Below are positions 1 through 7,471 of a stretch of DNA of 64,000 nucleotides, in pieces. A program made the translations under genes and the position numbers. The first letter of the stretch is position 1; each line of letters opens with the position of its first letter. The notes below the pieces were generated by a model. That model had not been told where the DNA came from and ran no database searches. It was given only the letters and a program-made list of their open reading frames with translations. This stretch comes from Antrihabitans stalagmiti (lineage in GTDB: Bacteria; Actinomycetota; Actinomycetes; Mycobacteriales; Mycobacteriaceae): assembly GCF_016482825.1 (NCBI RefSeq), contig NZ_JAEMNV010000006.1, positions 310,001 through 374,000 of the forward strand, in the 5' to 3' direction.

Positions 1-825
1 GACATGCAGCACCGTTCGGCCGCGCAGCACCTCCGGAAGGTCAGGCAGCGGCGGAAGATTCAGCACCGCGACCGACGTACTCACCGACTCCGGAATCATG
101 TGGACCCACTCGCGCCAGCCACGCAGAACCCGCGGCGCGTCGACGATGTCGAAGAACAACCCACCAGCATGCAGCGTCGTGAGAGGAAACAGGCGGAACG
201 TCATCTCGGTGACGATGCCGAACGCTGCGCCGCCGCCGCGGATTGCCCAGAACAGATCCGGATCGGTCGATTCGTCGACCCTACTGATGCTGCCGTCCGC
301 CGAAACAACCTCGAGTTCGACGACATGATCTGCAGCAAAACCGTAGGTCCGGGCGATCGGGCCCATCCCGCCCCCGAGGGTGTAGCCGACGACGCCTGCA
401 TCAGGCGCCGAACCGCACAAACCGCCGAGGCCGAACGGCGACGTCGCATCCAGAACCTTCTGCCAGCGAACACCGGCACCCACCGTTGCCGTTCGCGCCG
501 CGACGTCGATCGACAGCTTCGACAACCGGCTCGTGTTGATCAAAATTGCGTCCGACTTCGCGGCGATCGCGCCGTGTCCCGTCGCCTGCACCGCGACGGT
601 CAAACCCGACGCAGCAGCCACCCGCACAGTAGCTGCAACATCTGCTGCGTCTGCAGCGACGACAACCGCCGCCGGACGATGCTCCGTCGCTACATTGAAA
701 GTCGCACTAGCGATGTCGTAACCGCCGGTGCCGGGAGCATGGACCTCACCTGCAACGACCTGCCGCAAACGTTCGACGACAGTGTGAGGGCGCAGCGCCT
801 GCGGATCGTCGATATGAGTAGACAT
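1..825 (-). CDS. FAD-binding oxidoreductase (PCMH/berberine-bridge type), 3' end cut off by window
   Basis: The 275 codons visible encode the N-terminal FAD-binding domain of a PCMH-fold oxidase; the substrate domain lies outside the window. The reading starts MSTHIDDPQ at 825. Visible family marks are the ATGHGA loop (His about residue 84, the usual covalent 8-alpha-histidyl FAD site), the GYTLGGGMG glycine-rich turn and the FWAIRGGG block. In bicovalent relatives a cysteine sits about 11 residues before the GGG turn; here that site reads GSAPDAG with alanine, so single His linkage is more likely (inference). Such enzymes oxidise sugars, alcohols or alkaloid-like substrates with O2; the substrate cannot be told. 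It is divergent from the regulator that follows. Confidence 0.85.
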   Translation of the reverse strand, partial: MSTHIDDPQALRPHTVVERLRQVVAGEVHAPGTGGYDIASATFNVATEHRPAAVVVAADAADVAATVRVAAASGLTVAVQATGHGAIAAKSDAILINTSRLSKLSIDVAARTATVGAGVRWQKVLDATSPFGLGGLCGSAPDAGVVGYTLGGGMGPIARTYGFAADHVVELEVVSADGSISRVDESTDPDLFWAIRGGGAAFGIVTEMTFRLFPLTTLHAGGLFFDIVDAPRVLRGWREWVHMIPESVSTSVAVLNLPPLPDLPEVLRGRTVLHV

Positions 826-1005
826 ACATTTCCTTTTGTGCCAGATGGGAATCCGGATCTGTGGTTGATCGGATCTGTCCAGCACACAAAACGTCGTGGC
901 ACTTACCGACCGCTTATCCAACGCTGACGCCGCAGGTCGCACCGCCGTCCGCCCAGAGTGAAAACCATAGGCGATCCGAGTCGTGACCTGGAAGAATTCG
1001 GAGGT

Positions 1006-1347
1006 ATGACATCTCAGCGCAGACTGACGCTGGTGACCACCGCACCCGACCAGTCGGACGCACCCGCGACACCCGAACCCGCCCCGCTGGTTCGCGAACT
1101 CTACGGACGAGTCATCAGAGAAGAGCGCGGAGACCAAGACCGCAGCCTCGACGACGTAGCCACCCAAGTCGGAATGTCCAAGCAATACCTGTCCGAAATC
1201 GAACGCGGCAAGAAAGAACCCTCCTCCGAGATCCTGCGATCCATCTGCGGCGCACTCGGAATCTCGATCGAAGACCTACTCACCCGATCCAGCAGGCGAG
1301 TCGCCTACGCCACGCGATGGGGGAGAACGACGTTGCAAGCTGCGTAA
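1006..1347 (+). CDS. ClgR/PopR-like XRE-family regulator of clp genes
   Basis: A 113-aa protein with one XRE helix-turn-helix (about residues 30-90). The stretches YLSEIERG and KEPSSEIL are those I know from ClgR/PopR regulators of actinobacterial clpP genes. The start at 1006 is chosen because GGAGG lies at 1000-1004; an upstream in-frame start at 958 lacks a good site. The protein ends in Leu-Gln-Ala-Ala; terminal alanines make PopR and ClgR substrates of the Clp protease they control (family knowledge). It converges on a clpP pair whose upstream region has a PopR-like palindrome, so a feedback loop is likely. Whether it is orthologous to PopR rather than ClgR is inference. Confidence 0.82.
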   Translation: MTSQRRLTLVTTAPDQSDAPATPEPAPLVRELYGRVIREERGDQDRSLDDVATQVGMSKQYLSEIERGKKEPSSEILRSICGALGISIEDLLTRSSRRVAYATRWGRTTLQAA

Positions 1348-1376
1348 TCTCGCGAGCTTCGCTCGCGGTGGCTCAG

Positions 1377-1664
1377 GGGTCTTCGTCACGCTCGCTTCCC
1401 TCCTCGTCCAGTCGCTGCGCTCCCTCCCTCGTCAGTCCAGCGAGCGCGGACCCCTTCGCCGATTTGCTTCGTCGGTATTGCGAACTGCGCAGCGCGCGTT
1501 GGCACTTCGCACACCCCGCAACACTTCACAGGCGGTGCGCATTGCACACACGCGTTGCGAAGCAGGACCCTCGCCCGAGACGGCGGAGGGTCAGCGTGAG
1601 CTGGACTGACGAGGGAGGGAGCGCAGCGACGGGACGAGGAGGGAAGCTCACGCGTAAAAGACCC
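1377..1664. repeat. Non-coding element bounded by long inverted repeats
   Basis: The gap between the regulator and clpP is filled by a long inverted repeat. Positions 1394-1440 are the reverse complement of 1601-1647 with one mismatch in 47, including a perfect 30-bp core (1411-1440 with 1601-1630). Weaker pairing extends outward to 1377 and 1664. The arms enclose about 160 bp without a credible gene. A small hairpin (CGCGAG, 5-nt loop, CTCGCG, 1351-1367) lies just after the regulator stop and may help terminate it. The layout resembles a MITE-like or palindromic repeat, but no target-site duplication is obvious and no transposase is near. Confidence 0.75.
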
Positions 1665-1692
1665 GCAGCCCAGCGAGCGGAGCGAGCCAATG

Positions 1693-2274
1693 TCACTCCA
1701 CTATCACATCTGCCAACCCGTAGTCCACGGCTTCTCGGGCGGTGAAGATCCGGTCCCGGTCTGTGTCTTTTCTCAGCCGCTCGATCGTTTGACCTGTGTG
1801 TTTGCTCAGGATGTCTTCCGTCTCGGAGCGTAGGCGCATGATCTCTGCCGCTTGTAGGGCTAGGTCGGAAATGGTGCCCGATCCCTGACTCGATGGTTGA
1901 TGCAGCAGCACCCGCGAGTGGGCCAGCACATGACGATGGCCTTTGGTCCCCGCCGCGAAGAGCACGGCCGCCGCCGACGCTGCCTGACCCATGCAGTAGG
2001 TCGCGACTGTCGGCTTCAGGAACTGGATCGTGTCGTAGATCGCCAGCATCGCTGTCGCGGATCCGCCCGGCGAGTTTATGTACAGTCCGATCTCGCGGTC
2101 GGCACTGTCTGCCTGCAGGTGCAGCAGTTGCGCCATGACTACGTTCGCGACGCCGTCGTCGATTTCGGTGCCGAGAAAGATGATTCGCTCGTTGAGCAGC
2201 CGGCTGAAGATGTCGAAGGATCGCTCGCCTGCCGGTGTTCGTTCGATGACGTTGGGAATTGTGTACTGGGACAT
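1693..2274 (-). CDS. clpP: ATP-dependent Clp protease proteolytic subunit (second of pair)
   Basis: A 193-aa serine peptidase subunit that would form the heptameric ClpP chamber with its neighbour and work with a ClpX/ClpC-type unfoldase. The catalytic serine is in GQAASAAA and the histidine in LLHQPSS; the INSPGGS strand is intact. The start is placed at 2274 (MSQYTIPNV), 4 nt after the upstream clpP stop; a TTG 15 nt further upstream is possible. It is the distal gene of a two-clpP operon. The pair resembles the accessory clpP3-clpP4 pair of Streptomyces in having its own PopR-like regulator and operator; whether another clpP1P2 pair exists elsewhere is outside the window. Confidence 0.93.
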   Translation of the reverse strand: MSQYTIPNVIERTPAGERSFDIFSRLLNERIIFLGTEIDDGVANVVMAQLLHLQADSADREIGLYINSPGGSATAMLAIYDTIQFLKPTVATYCMGQAASAAAVLFAAGTKGHRHVLAHSRVLLHQPSSQGSGTISDLALQAAEIMRLRSETEDILSKHTGQTIERLRKDTDRDRIFTAREAVDYGLADVIVE

Positions 2275-2278
2275 GGCT

Positions 2279-2887
2279 TCACAATCCAATTCGGGGGGCG
2301 GTTGTGTGTGGCGCGATCTCGGCGAACGACGTGACGATGCGATCGACGATCCCGTAGTCGCGTGCTTGTTCTGCGGTGAACCACCGATCGCGATCGCTGT
2401 CGGCAGCGATCTCCTCGACGGTGTGGCCCGTTTCGCCTGCGATGATTTCCTGAGACTGCCGTTTCAGCAGTTCAAGGCTCGCTGCCTGGATGGCGATGTC
2501 GACCGCTGTCCCGCCGATGCCTGCAGATGGTTGATGCATCAGAATCCGACTGTGCCGCAGACTGATTCGTTTACCTTGGGTGCCGGAACAGAGCAACACC
2601 TGGCCCATGCTTGCTGCGAAGCCCATGGCAACGGTGATGACGTCGTTCGGTATCAGCTTCATCGTGTCGTAGATCGCGAGCCCGGCCGACACCGAACCGC
2701 CGGGCGAATTGATGTAGATCACGATGTCGCGTTGAGCGTCGGCGGTTGCGAGGAGGACGAGTTCGGCACAGGCGCGTTCTGCCATGGCGTCGTTCACCTC
2801 GCCGGTGAGCATAACGGTGCGCTGGCGAAAAAGTCTGTCCGCCAATAGGTCACGGTAGTTCAGGTCGGGGAGTGTCGGTGCGGTCAT
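2279..2887 (-). CDS. clpP: ATP-dependent Clp protease proteolytic subunit (first of pair)
   Basis: A 202-aa ClpP homologue, promoter-proximal gene of the clpP pair. The catalytic serine is in GFAASMGQ and the histidine in LMHQPSA; INSPGGS is present. GGAGG sits 4 nt before the ATG at 2887. The mature active site would need a partner ring, and the two subunits probably form mixed tetradecamers as actinobacterial ClpP pairs do (family knowledge). A palindrome at 2930-2944, 43 bp upstream of the start, is the likely operator for the convergent PopR-like regulator. Confidence 0.93.
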   Translation of the reverse strand: MTAPTLPDLNYRDLLADRLFRQRTVMLTGEVNDAMAERACAELVLLATADAQRDIVIYINSPGGSVSAGLAIYDTMKLIPNDVITVAMGFAASMGQVLLCSGTQGKRISLRHSRILMHQPSAGIGGTAVDIAIQAASLELLKRQSQEIIAGETGHTVEEIAADSDRDRWFTAEQARDYGIVDRIVTSFAEIAPHTTAPRIGL

Positions 2888-2929
2888 GCCTCCATTGGTA
2901 CCGCCTCACCACCGGGAAATGGCCGGGTG

Positions 2930-2944
2930 TCTGCTGTAGGCAGA
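2930..2944. promoter_or_regulatory. PopR-like operator upstream of clpP pair
   Basis: TCTGCT-GTA-GGCAGA is an inverted repeat that differs by one base from TCTGCC-N3-GGCAGA, which I recall as the PopR site of the Streptomyces clpP3 operon. It abuts the stop codon of the SRPBCC gene and lies 43 bp from the clpP start, a sensible operator position. Binding by the regulator at 1006-1347 is inference. Confidence 0.6.
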
Positions 2945-2945
2945 C

Positions 2946-3383
2946 TCAAGCCAGTTCGTACTCCAGGTGGTGGCGTATCTCCTCGGCAGCTGCCTCGAGG
3001 TGTCGCTGGACGATGCCACGGCCGAGCAACTCGGACACCCACGCGAGAACCAATCCCGACAACGTGTAAGTCGCTGTCAGGGTGAGGGTGCTGGCGTCCC
3101 CGTCGGAGGCGATCGTTGCTTCGAATGCGTGATGGGTACCGCGGATCGTCTGCCACGAGAGTCCCGTACCGTCCGACTTGGTAACCAGCACCCGGCCACC
3201 GACCTGAATCGCGCCGACGTCGAGAAACACATCCCATTCTTCGCCGTCGGCGGTGTCGCGGACGAATCTCCATCGACCGAGACCGGTGATGAGTGGGAGG
3301 ACTTGATGCGGGTCGGACAGAAACGCCCCAGCCACATCGGCGGCGCGACGCACCCGGCGGGTGACAGACACTGTTTGGCTCAC
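2946..3383 (-). CDS. SRPBCC-family (START/polyketide cyclase-like) protein
   Basis: A 145-aa protein with the pattern of the SRPBCC lipid/ligand-binding fold: an N-terminal strand followed by ADVAGAFLSDPHQVLPL, the central WDVFLDVG strand and a long C-terminal helix ending EEIRHHLEYEL. Such proteins bind hydrophobic ligands or act as cyclases; no catalytic residue can be assigned. It starts 4 nt after the stop of the upstream acyltransferase, so the two are probably co-transcribed and may share a lipid substrate (inference). Confidence 0.75.
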   Translation of the reverse strand: MSQTVSVTRRVRRAADVAGAFLSDPHQVLPLITGLGRWRFVRDTADGEEWDVFLDVGAIQVGGRVLVTKSDGTGLSWQTIRGTHHAFEATIASDGDASTLTLTATYTLSGLVLAWVSELLGRGIVQRHLEAAAEEIRHHLEYELA

Positions 3384-3387
3384 GAGA

Positions 3388-4215
3388 TCAGCCGACCAAC
3401 GGAATGACGGTTTTGGCGCCGAGGCGCGACAGTCCGGTCTGCATGACGCTGGTGACGTAGTCGTACGCCTTGTCCCAGTCGGGATCGTCGCCGAACCGTT
3501 CTCCCAGATCGATGGGCTCCATCACCTGAATTCGAATCTTCACCGGCAGGGGAATGTGGGGGAGATCGCCCGGCAGAAAGCCCCACGGAATGCTGAGGCT
3601 GATCGGCAGGCTCTTGATGCGGAACAGCTTGTCGAAACGCAACAGCCGAGCCAGGCGACGACCGTCGTTGAACACGTAGAACGTGTCCTGGCCACCCGTT
3701 GCGACGACCGGAACGATCTTCACCCCGGCAGTATGCGCAAGTTTGAGGAAGCCTTTGCGGCCGTCGAAGACGATCTTGTTGCGGTCCCTGGTCGGTCGCA
3801 ACGATTCGACGTCGCCGCCCGGATAGACGAGTGCGGACCCGCCTCGTTCGAAGATCGCGGCGGCAATCTCCGGATCAGCGGGTACGACGCCCATCTTGCG
3901 GCTTGCCCACCCGATGACGGGCATCCTGGTGATGATTTCGTGGCCGAGGCCGTACAGCGGGCGGCCGCTGACGGTGAAGTACGTGTTGTAGGCGAGCACG
4001 AAGACAAATGTGTCGGGGATGTTCGCGCCACCGCTGTGATTGCCGACGAACAGCACGGGTTCGTCCGGCACGTTTTCGAACCCGTCGACGTCTGCTCGAA
4101 ACCAAAGGGTGGCGGCCAGCCACATACGCGGCAGCATCGCTCTGATGAATTCGGGATCGCGGCCTGATATTTCGATCGGCCCACCATCGTCCGTCGGGGG
4201 CGGCGAGGCGGTCAT
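3388..4215 (-). CDS. Lysophospholipid acyltransferase-like (PlsC/DGAT2 superfamily) protein
   Basis: A 275-aa acyltransferase of the glycerolipid family. The acceptor block reads VGNHSGGANIPD, where the canonical H-x4-D is replaced by His with an Asp eight residues later, and a second block reads VYPGGDVESL, resembling the PGG motif of DGAT2/phytyl-ester-synthase relatives. It probably transfers a fatty acyl group from acyl-CoA to a lysolipid or alcohol at the inner membrane; the acceptor is unknown. First gene of a two-gene unit with the SRPBCC protein. A hydrophobic stretch near residues 25-45 may attach it to the membrane. Confidence 0.8.
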   Translation of the reverse strand: MTASPPPTDDGGPIEISGRDPEFIRAMLPRMWLAATLWFRADVDGFENVPDEPVLFVGNHSGGANIPDTFVFVLAYNTYFTVSGRPLYGLGHEIITRMPVIGWASRKMGVVPADPEIAAAIFERGGSALVYPGGDVESLRPTRDRNKIVFDGRKGFLKLAHTAGVKIVPVVATGGQDTFYVFNDGRRLARLLRFDKLFRIKSLPISLSIPWGFLPGDLPHIPLPVKIRIQVMEPIDLGERFGDDPDWDKAYDYVTSVMQTGLSRLGAKTVIPLVG

Positions 4216-4622
4216 GAAGTACTCCAGATTCGATTTTTGTGCAGGTCGGGGCGTCAGTCTACTTCGGTCGTGACGCCGGACACGCGGTGCGCCTTTGCTG
4301 GTCTTGCGTCACTCGTCGGGTGGTCGACCGTGCGCGACGTCACGGTGTAGCCGGCTCTGCTCGCCACCGACGACCGTGTCCCGCGACGCCGCCCTCAGCT
4401 GCGGGGATTCGGCCGTCGCGTGCGACGGTCGAGCTGCCGCGGGCGTGCCCGTTTCGATCAGGGTGATCGGAACCGGCGACAAGGTCGCACGGGTGGGTTC
4501 GGATGTCTCTACTGCCATGCCAACGACACGTCACCGCGTTGTGGGCGGCTGTGACCTGCGAGAAGTGCGCGCCGTGACACGAGGCGCTCCCTCGCTTCAC
4601 GCGGATGTAGAGGACATGACAC
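4216..4622. other. Intergenic region, no gene seen
   Basis: About 400 bp between the divergent acyltransferase and exported-protein genes. Short open frames here are out of character (Arg/Cys/Ala-rich, no ribosome site). It should contain two divergent promoters, but I could not fix a convincing -35/-10 pair. An AGAGGA-type ribosome site lies just before the 4623 start. Confidence 0.5.
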
Positions 4623-5597
4623 ATGGGACGTAGGAGAGCGCTACTGCTTGCAGTGGCCACGGTAGGCGTCGGAATTCTCGGACCGTTCGCGACGGTCGTT
4701 CCGCAGGCGCAAGCGGCGCCGGCGCCACTGAGCGGTCTTTTCGCCCTCTCGCCCGGTGTGTGCTCTGGCGGCTCCGTCACGGGCAGCTTCTTCCGGATGA
4801 TTTTGCCGACGGGTGACGCAAGTGGTCCGTTCCTGCAGAACAGCGACTCGGGTTGCAGCGACCAGACAGTCACTCCGCTCTCGGCAGGCAGCGACGGTGG
4901 CTTGGTGAGCGGCAGCTACCAGGAACAACCAGCGCAGGCCTTCGACGGCGGCGGCAACGCTCTGTCGGGTCGGGTGACGACGCCGGTGCGGTTCTATGGT
5001 GTCGACTTCGCAACCGGTACCAATCAGACCGATCCGCAGACCGGTGCGGGCGCTGCTCTGCCGCAGCTCTTCGCCGACGGCGGTGTATTGAGTGGCGACC
5101 TCAGCAGTCTCGGCGTCACCTGGAACAACCAGGTCTTCAACCAGGGCTCGCCGAAGCCGGGCGGGAGCTTTCCCGGTAAGACGAGCCCCATCAGCGGCTC
5201 GATCGACGGCTCCGGCAACTTCGTGATCGAGTGGACGAGCCAGATCGTCGGGGGCCCGTTCAACAACTTCACCGGATTGTGGCACCTGGCGGGTCAGTAC
5301 CAGGGTGGTGGACTCGCGCCCGGACCGGCACCAGCACCGGCACCGGCGGCAGCACCCGCAGCACCCGGCGCACCAGCAGCGCCTGCGCCCGCTGCCGCCC
5401 CAGCAGCTCCTGTGCCGGTCGCGCCCGCCCCGCAAGCCGCGTCCGTTGCTGATCCTGCGCTGGCAACCCGCACGATCGATCTGCCGCGACGCGAACACGC
5501 GCCCGCGTGGGTAGTACCCGTCTTGCTGGTCGTCGCCATCGTAGCGGCGGGAGCATTCTTCAACGCCGACAGAATCGCCGGCCGGAGAAAATCCTGA
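4623..5597 (+). CDS. Exported protein with Pro/Ala linker and C-terminal membrane anchor
   Basis: A 324-aa protein not recognised by name. Residues 1-32 form a signal peptide with cleavage after PQAQA. An ectodomain (about 35-225) contains FFRM, WNNQVFNQG and a closing block IVGGPFNNFTG, all shared with the lipoprotein encoded at 6625. A long Pro/Ala linker (about 229-280) leads to one membrane helix near residue 295-315 and a basic tail, so the domain would be displayed outside the membrane on a flexible arm. It overlaps the next gene by TGATG. The role is unknown; the layout suggests an envelope complex. Confidence 0.8.
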   Translation: MGRRRALLLAVATVGVGILGPFATVVPQAQAAPAPLSGLFALSPGVCSGGSVTGSFFRMILPTGDASGPFLQNSDSGCSDQTVTPLSAGSDGGLVSGSYQEQPAQAFDGGGNALSGRVTTPVRFYGVDFATGTNQTDPQTGAGAALPQLFADGGVLSGDLSSLGVTWNNQVFNQGSPKPGGSFPGKTSPISGSIDGSGNFVIEWTSQIVGGPFNNFTGLWHLAGQYQGGGLAPGPAPAPAPAAAPAAPGAPAAPAPAAAPAAPVPVAPAPQAASVADPALATRTIDLPRREHAPAWVVPVLLVVAIVAAGAFFNADRIAGRRKS

Positions 5598-6628
5598 TGC
5601 CGTCGGCACAGACGACTGCGCAATACGAAGGGCTGCCCCCGTTCCCGACGCCCGAAAAGTCCTCTGAGACCGAAGCTTCGGTGTGGCCGGACATTTTGAT
5701 CGTGGTCGTCGGGGCAGCGTTGATTCTCGGCCCGCTGTTCAGCGGCATGTTTCTCAGAGCCGCACAGGGTGAGGCGATGATCGCCTCGTTCGCCCCGTAC
5801 ATGACCGATACCAGCGTCGACGGTTATCGCGACAATTTCACCGTATTGGACGCCGCTCGTACGAATATCGTTGCGGTACAACAAAACGGCGAAGCGCCGG
5901 GCACCTACACCTACATCGACAACTTCGTCCGCGACTATCCGCTGATCGACGCCGACATGAGCCGGATGATCGACGCGATCGACGCGAACCGATCGAACTA
6001 CGCCGACCTGACGCAGATTCCGCCGTTCGGGCTGCTGCCGTGGTTGCTCGCACTGAGCGGTTTCGTGCTTGCGATCGTTGGTGCAATCGGTATACGGCGG
6101 TCGCGCTCGGGTCGTCGTACTCGCGTACCGCGGGTCCTTGCCGGACTTGTCGGGTTGGCGCTGATTGCAATGCCTTTCGGATTCGGACTGTTCGCGAACG
6201 CCCCCGCGGGTAAGCCACTGCTCGACGGCTTCCGTCCGATCCTGACGACCGACGAAGTCCGAAAGGTGCAGGGCTACTTCGTCACGCTCGTCGCAGCCCA
6301 GGGTGAGCTCGACAGTCGTTTCACCGGCGCGGTCCGGCAGGCACACCCCGATGCCGACCTCCGTGCGATCGATTCCCTCGGCGAACAGTGGCAACCGATG
6401 ACCTCGTCGTTCGCTGCGCTCGTCGGGACGATGAACGACAACGTCGAGAACTTCGATGCTGTTGTGGCGCTGAACGAGTCGACGAAACCGCTCGGCTTCG
6501 AGGCCTTCTCGCGACTCGGCTGGTTCTTCCTGTTGCCAGGAGTCGGCGTCGTTGCCACCACGATCTTTCATCCAGTGCGAAACGCGCGCCGCGCGCGTTC
6601 GCAAACTCAGGGAGGTGGCTCGAGATGA
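5597..6628 (+). CDS. Four-helix membrane protein of the exported-protein cluster
   Basis: A 343-aa integral membrane protein I do not recognise. Predicted helices lie near residues 30-52, 147-168, 178-200 and 308-328, with two extracytoplasmic segments of about 95 and 105 residues. The cytoplasmic loop between helices 2 and 3 is very basic (RRSRSGRRTRVPR). The start at 5597 overlaps the previous stop, and its own stop overlaps the next ATG, so the three genes are translationally coupled. It is the natural membrane partner of the flanking paralogous ectodomain proteins (inference). Confidence 0.78.
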   Translation: MPSAQTTAQYEGLPPFPTPEKSSETEASVWPDILIVVVGAALILGPLFSGMFLRAAQGEAMIASFAPYMTDTSVDGYRDNFTVLDAARTNIVAVQQNGEAPGTYTYIDNFVRDYPLIDADMSRMIDAIDANRSNYADLTQIPPFGLLPWLLALSGFVLAIVGAIGIRRSRSGRRTRVPRVLAGLVGLALIAMPFGFGLFANAPAGKPLLDGFRPILTTDEVRKVQGYFVTLVAAQGELDSRFTGAVRQAHPDADLRAIDSLGEQWQPMTSSFAALVGTMNDNVENFDAVVALNESTKPLGFEAFSRLGWFFLLPGVGVVATTIFHPVRNARRARSQTQGGGSR

Positions 6629-7437
6629 GAGCCCGCACAACACTCGGAACCCTGCTTGTGATCGCCGCGCTCGTCACGGGCGCGTGTGGCAGCGACGGCG
6701 ACAAATACACCGCGTCGACAGGACCGGAGAACCTCGTCGGATTGTTGCGCCTCGATCCGGGTGCCGTGTCGGGCGACGACGTCACCGGAACGTGGTTTCG
6801 GATGGTCCAACCGGGCGGAACGCCGGAAGCGGGACCGTACATGCCGAACGGTGATTCGCCGGTTCTCGGTGGTGGAACGACCCTTCTCGAACCTGGCACC
6901 GAAGGCGGTCTGCGGACAGGCGGCTTCCAGAGCGAGCCGAATCCTGCTTTCGCAGATGGCAATTCGCTCGCGGCGTCGATCACGAAGCCGACCAGGTTCT
7001 TTGCCGTCGAGTTCGGCACCTCGACCAACCCCGTCGACCCGCAGACGCAGCGTCGGGTGTCGGCGCCATCGGTTGTCAACAACGACGGGACGCTGTCCGC
7101 GGACCTCTCGGCCTGGGCGGCATCGTGGAACAACCAAGAGTTCAATCAAGGTGCACCGAAGCCTCCCGAGAAGGAGGGTCCGCAGGTAGCCGGCGCGGAG
7201 CAGGTCCAGCAGGTCTGGGACTGGGTTGCCAAACAGTGGTTGAAACTCCCGCAGACCGATGCGGTGCAGGGCCCGCCTGCAACCGGCACGTACGACTCCG
7301 AAACTCGACGCTTCACCTTGCAGTGGACCAGCTTGATCGTCGGAGGTCCGTTCAACGGGTTCACCGGAGTCTGGCACCTGGAAGGTGTCTTCGAACCGTC
7401 CGCCACCGCACCCGGTCCGCCCCCTCCGGTCAACTGA
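6625..7437 (+). CDS. Lipoprotein paralogous to the 4623 exported protein
   Basis: A 270-aa predicted lipoprotein; the lipobox is LVTGAC with Cys about residue 21. The mature part repeats the landmarks of the 4623 product in the same order: a VSG..VTG.WFRM block, a FG/FATGTN-like turn with VDPQT, WNNQEFNQGAPKP and IVGGPFNGFTG before WHLEG. It adds about 40 residues before the closing block (an EQVQQVWDWVAKQW helix). One copy is lipid-anchored, the other carries a membrane helix. Function unknown; the duplication implies two similar subunits of one complex or surface structure. Confidence 0.8.
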   Translation: MRARTTLGTLLVIAALVTGACGSDGDKYTASTGPENLVGLLRLDPGAVSGDDVTGTWFRMVQPGGTPEAGPYMPNGDSPVLGGGTTLLEPGTEGGLRTGGFQSEPNPAFADGNSLAASITKPTRFFAVEFGTSTNPVDPQTQRRVSAPSVVNNDGTLSADLSAWAASWNNQEFNQGAPKPPEKEGPQVAGAEQVQQVWDWVAKQWLKLPQTDAVQGPPATGTYDSETRRFTLQWTSLIVGGPFNGFTGVWHLEGVFEPSATAPGPPPPVN

Positions 7438-7471
7438 CGACCGCGAAAACTTGTCACAAGGAGACGCCCCT

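Noticed and set aside
1317-1745. 142-codon plus-strand frame after the ClgR/PopR-like gene
   Set aside because: It runs through the inverted-repeat element and into clpP antisense; Arg/Ser-rich with no ribosome site.
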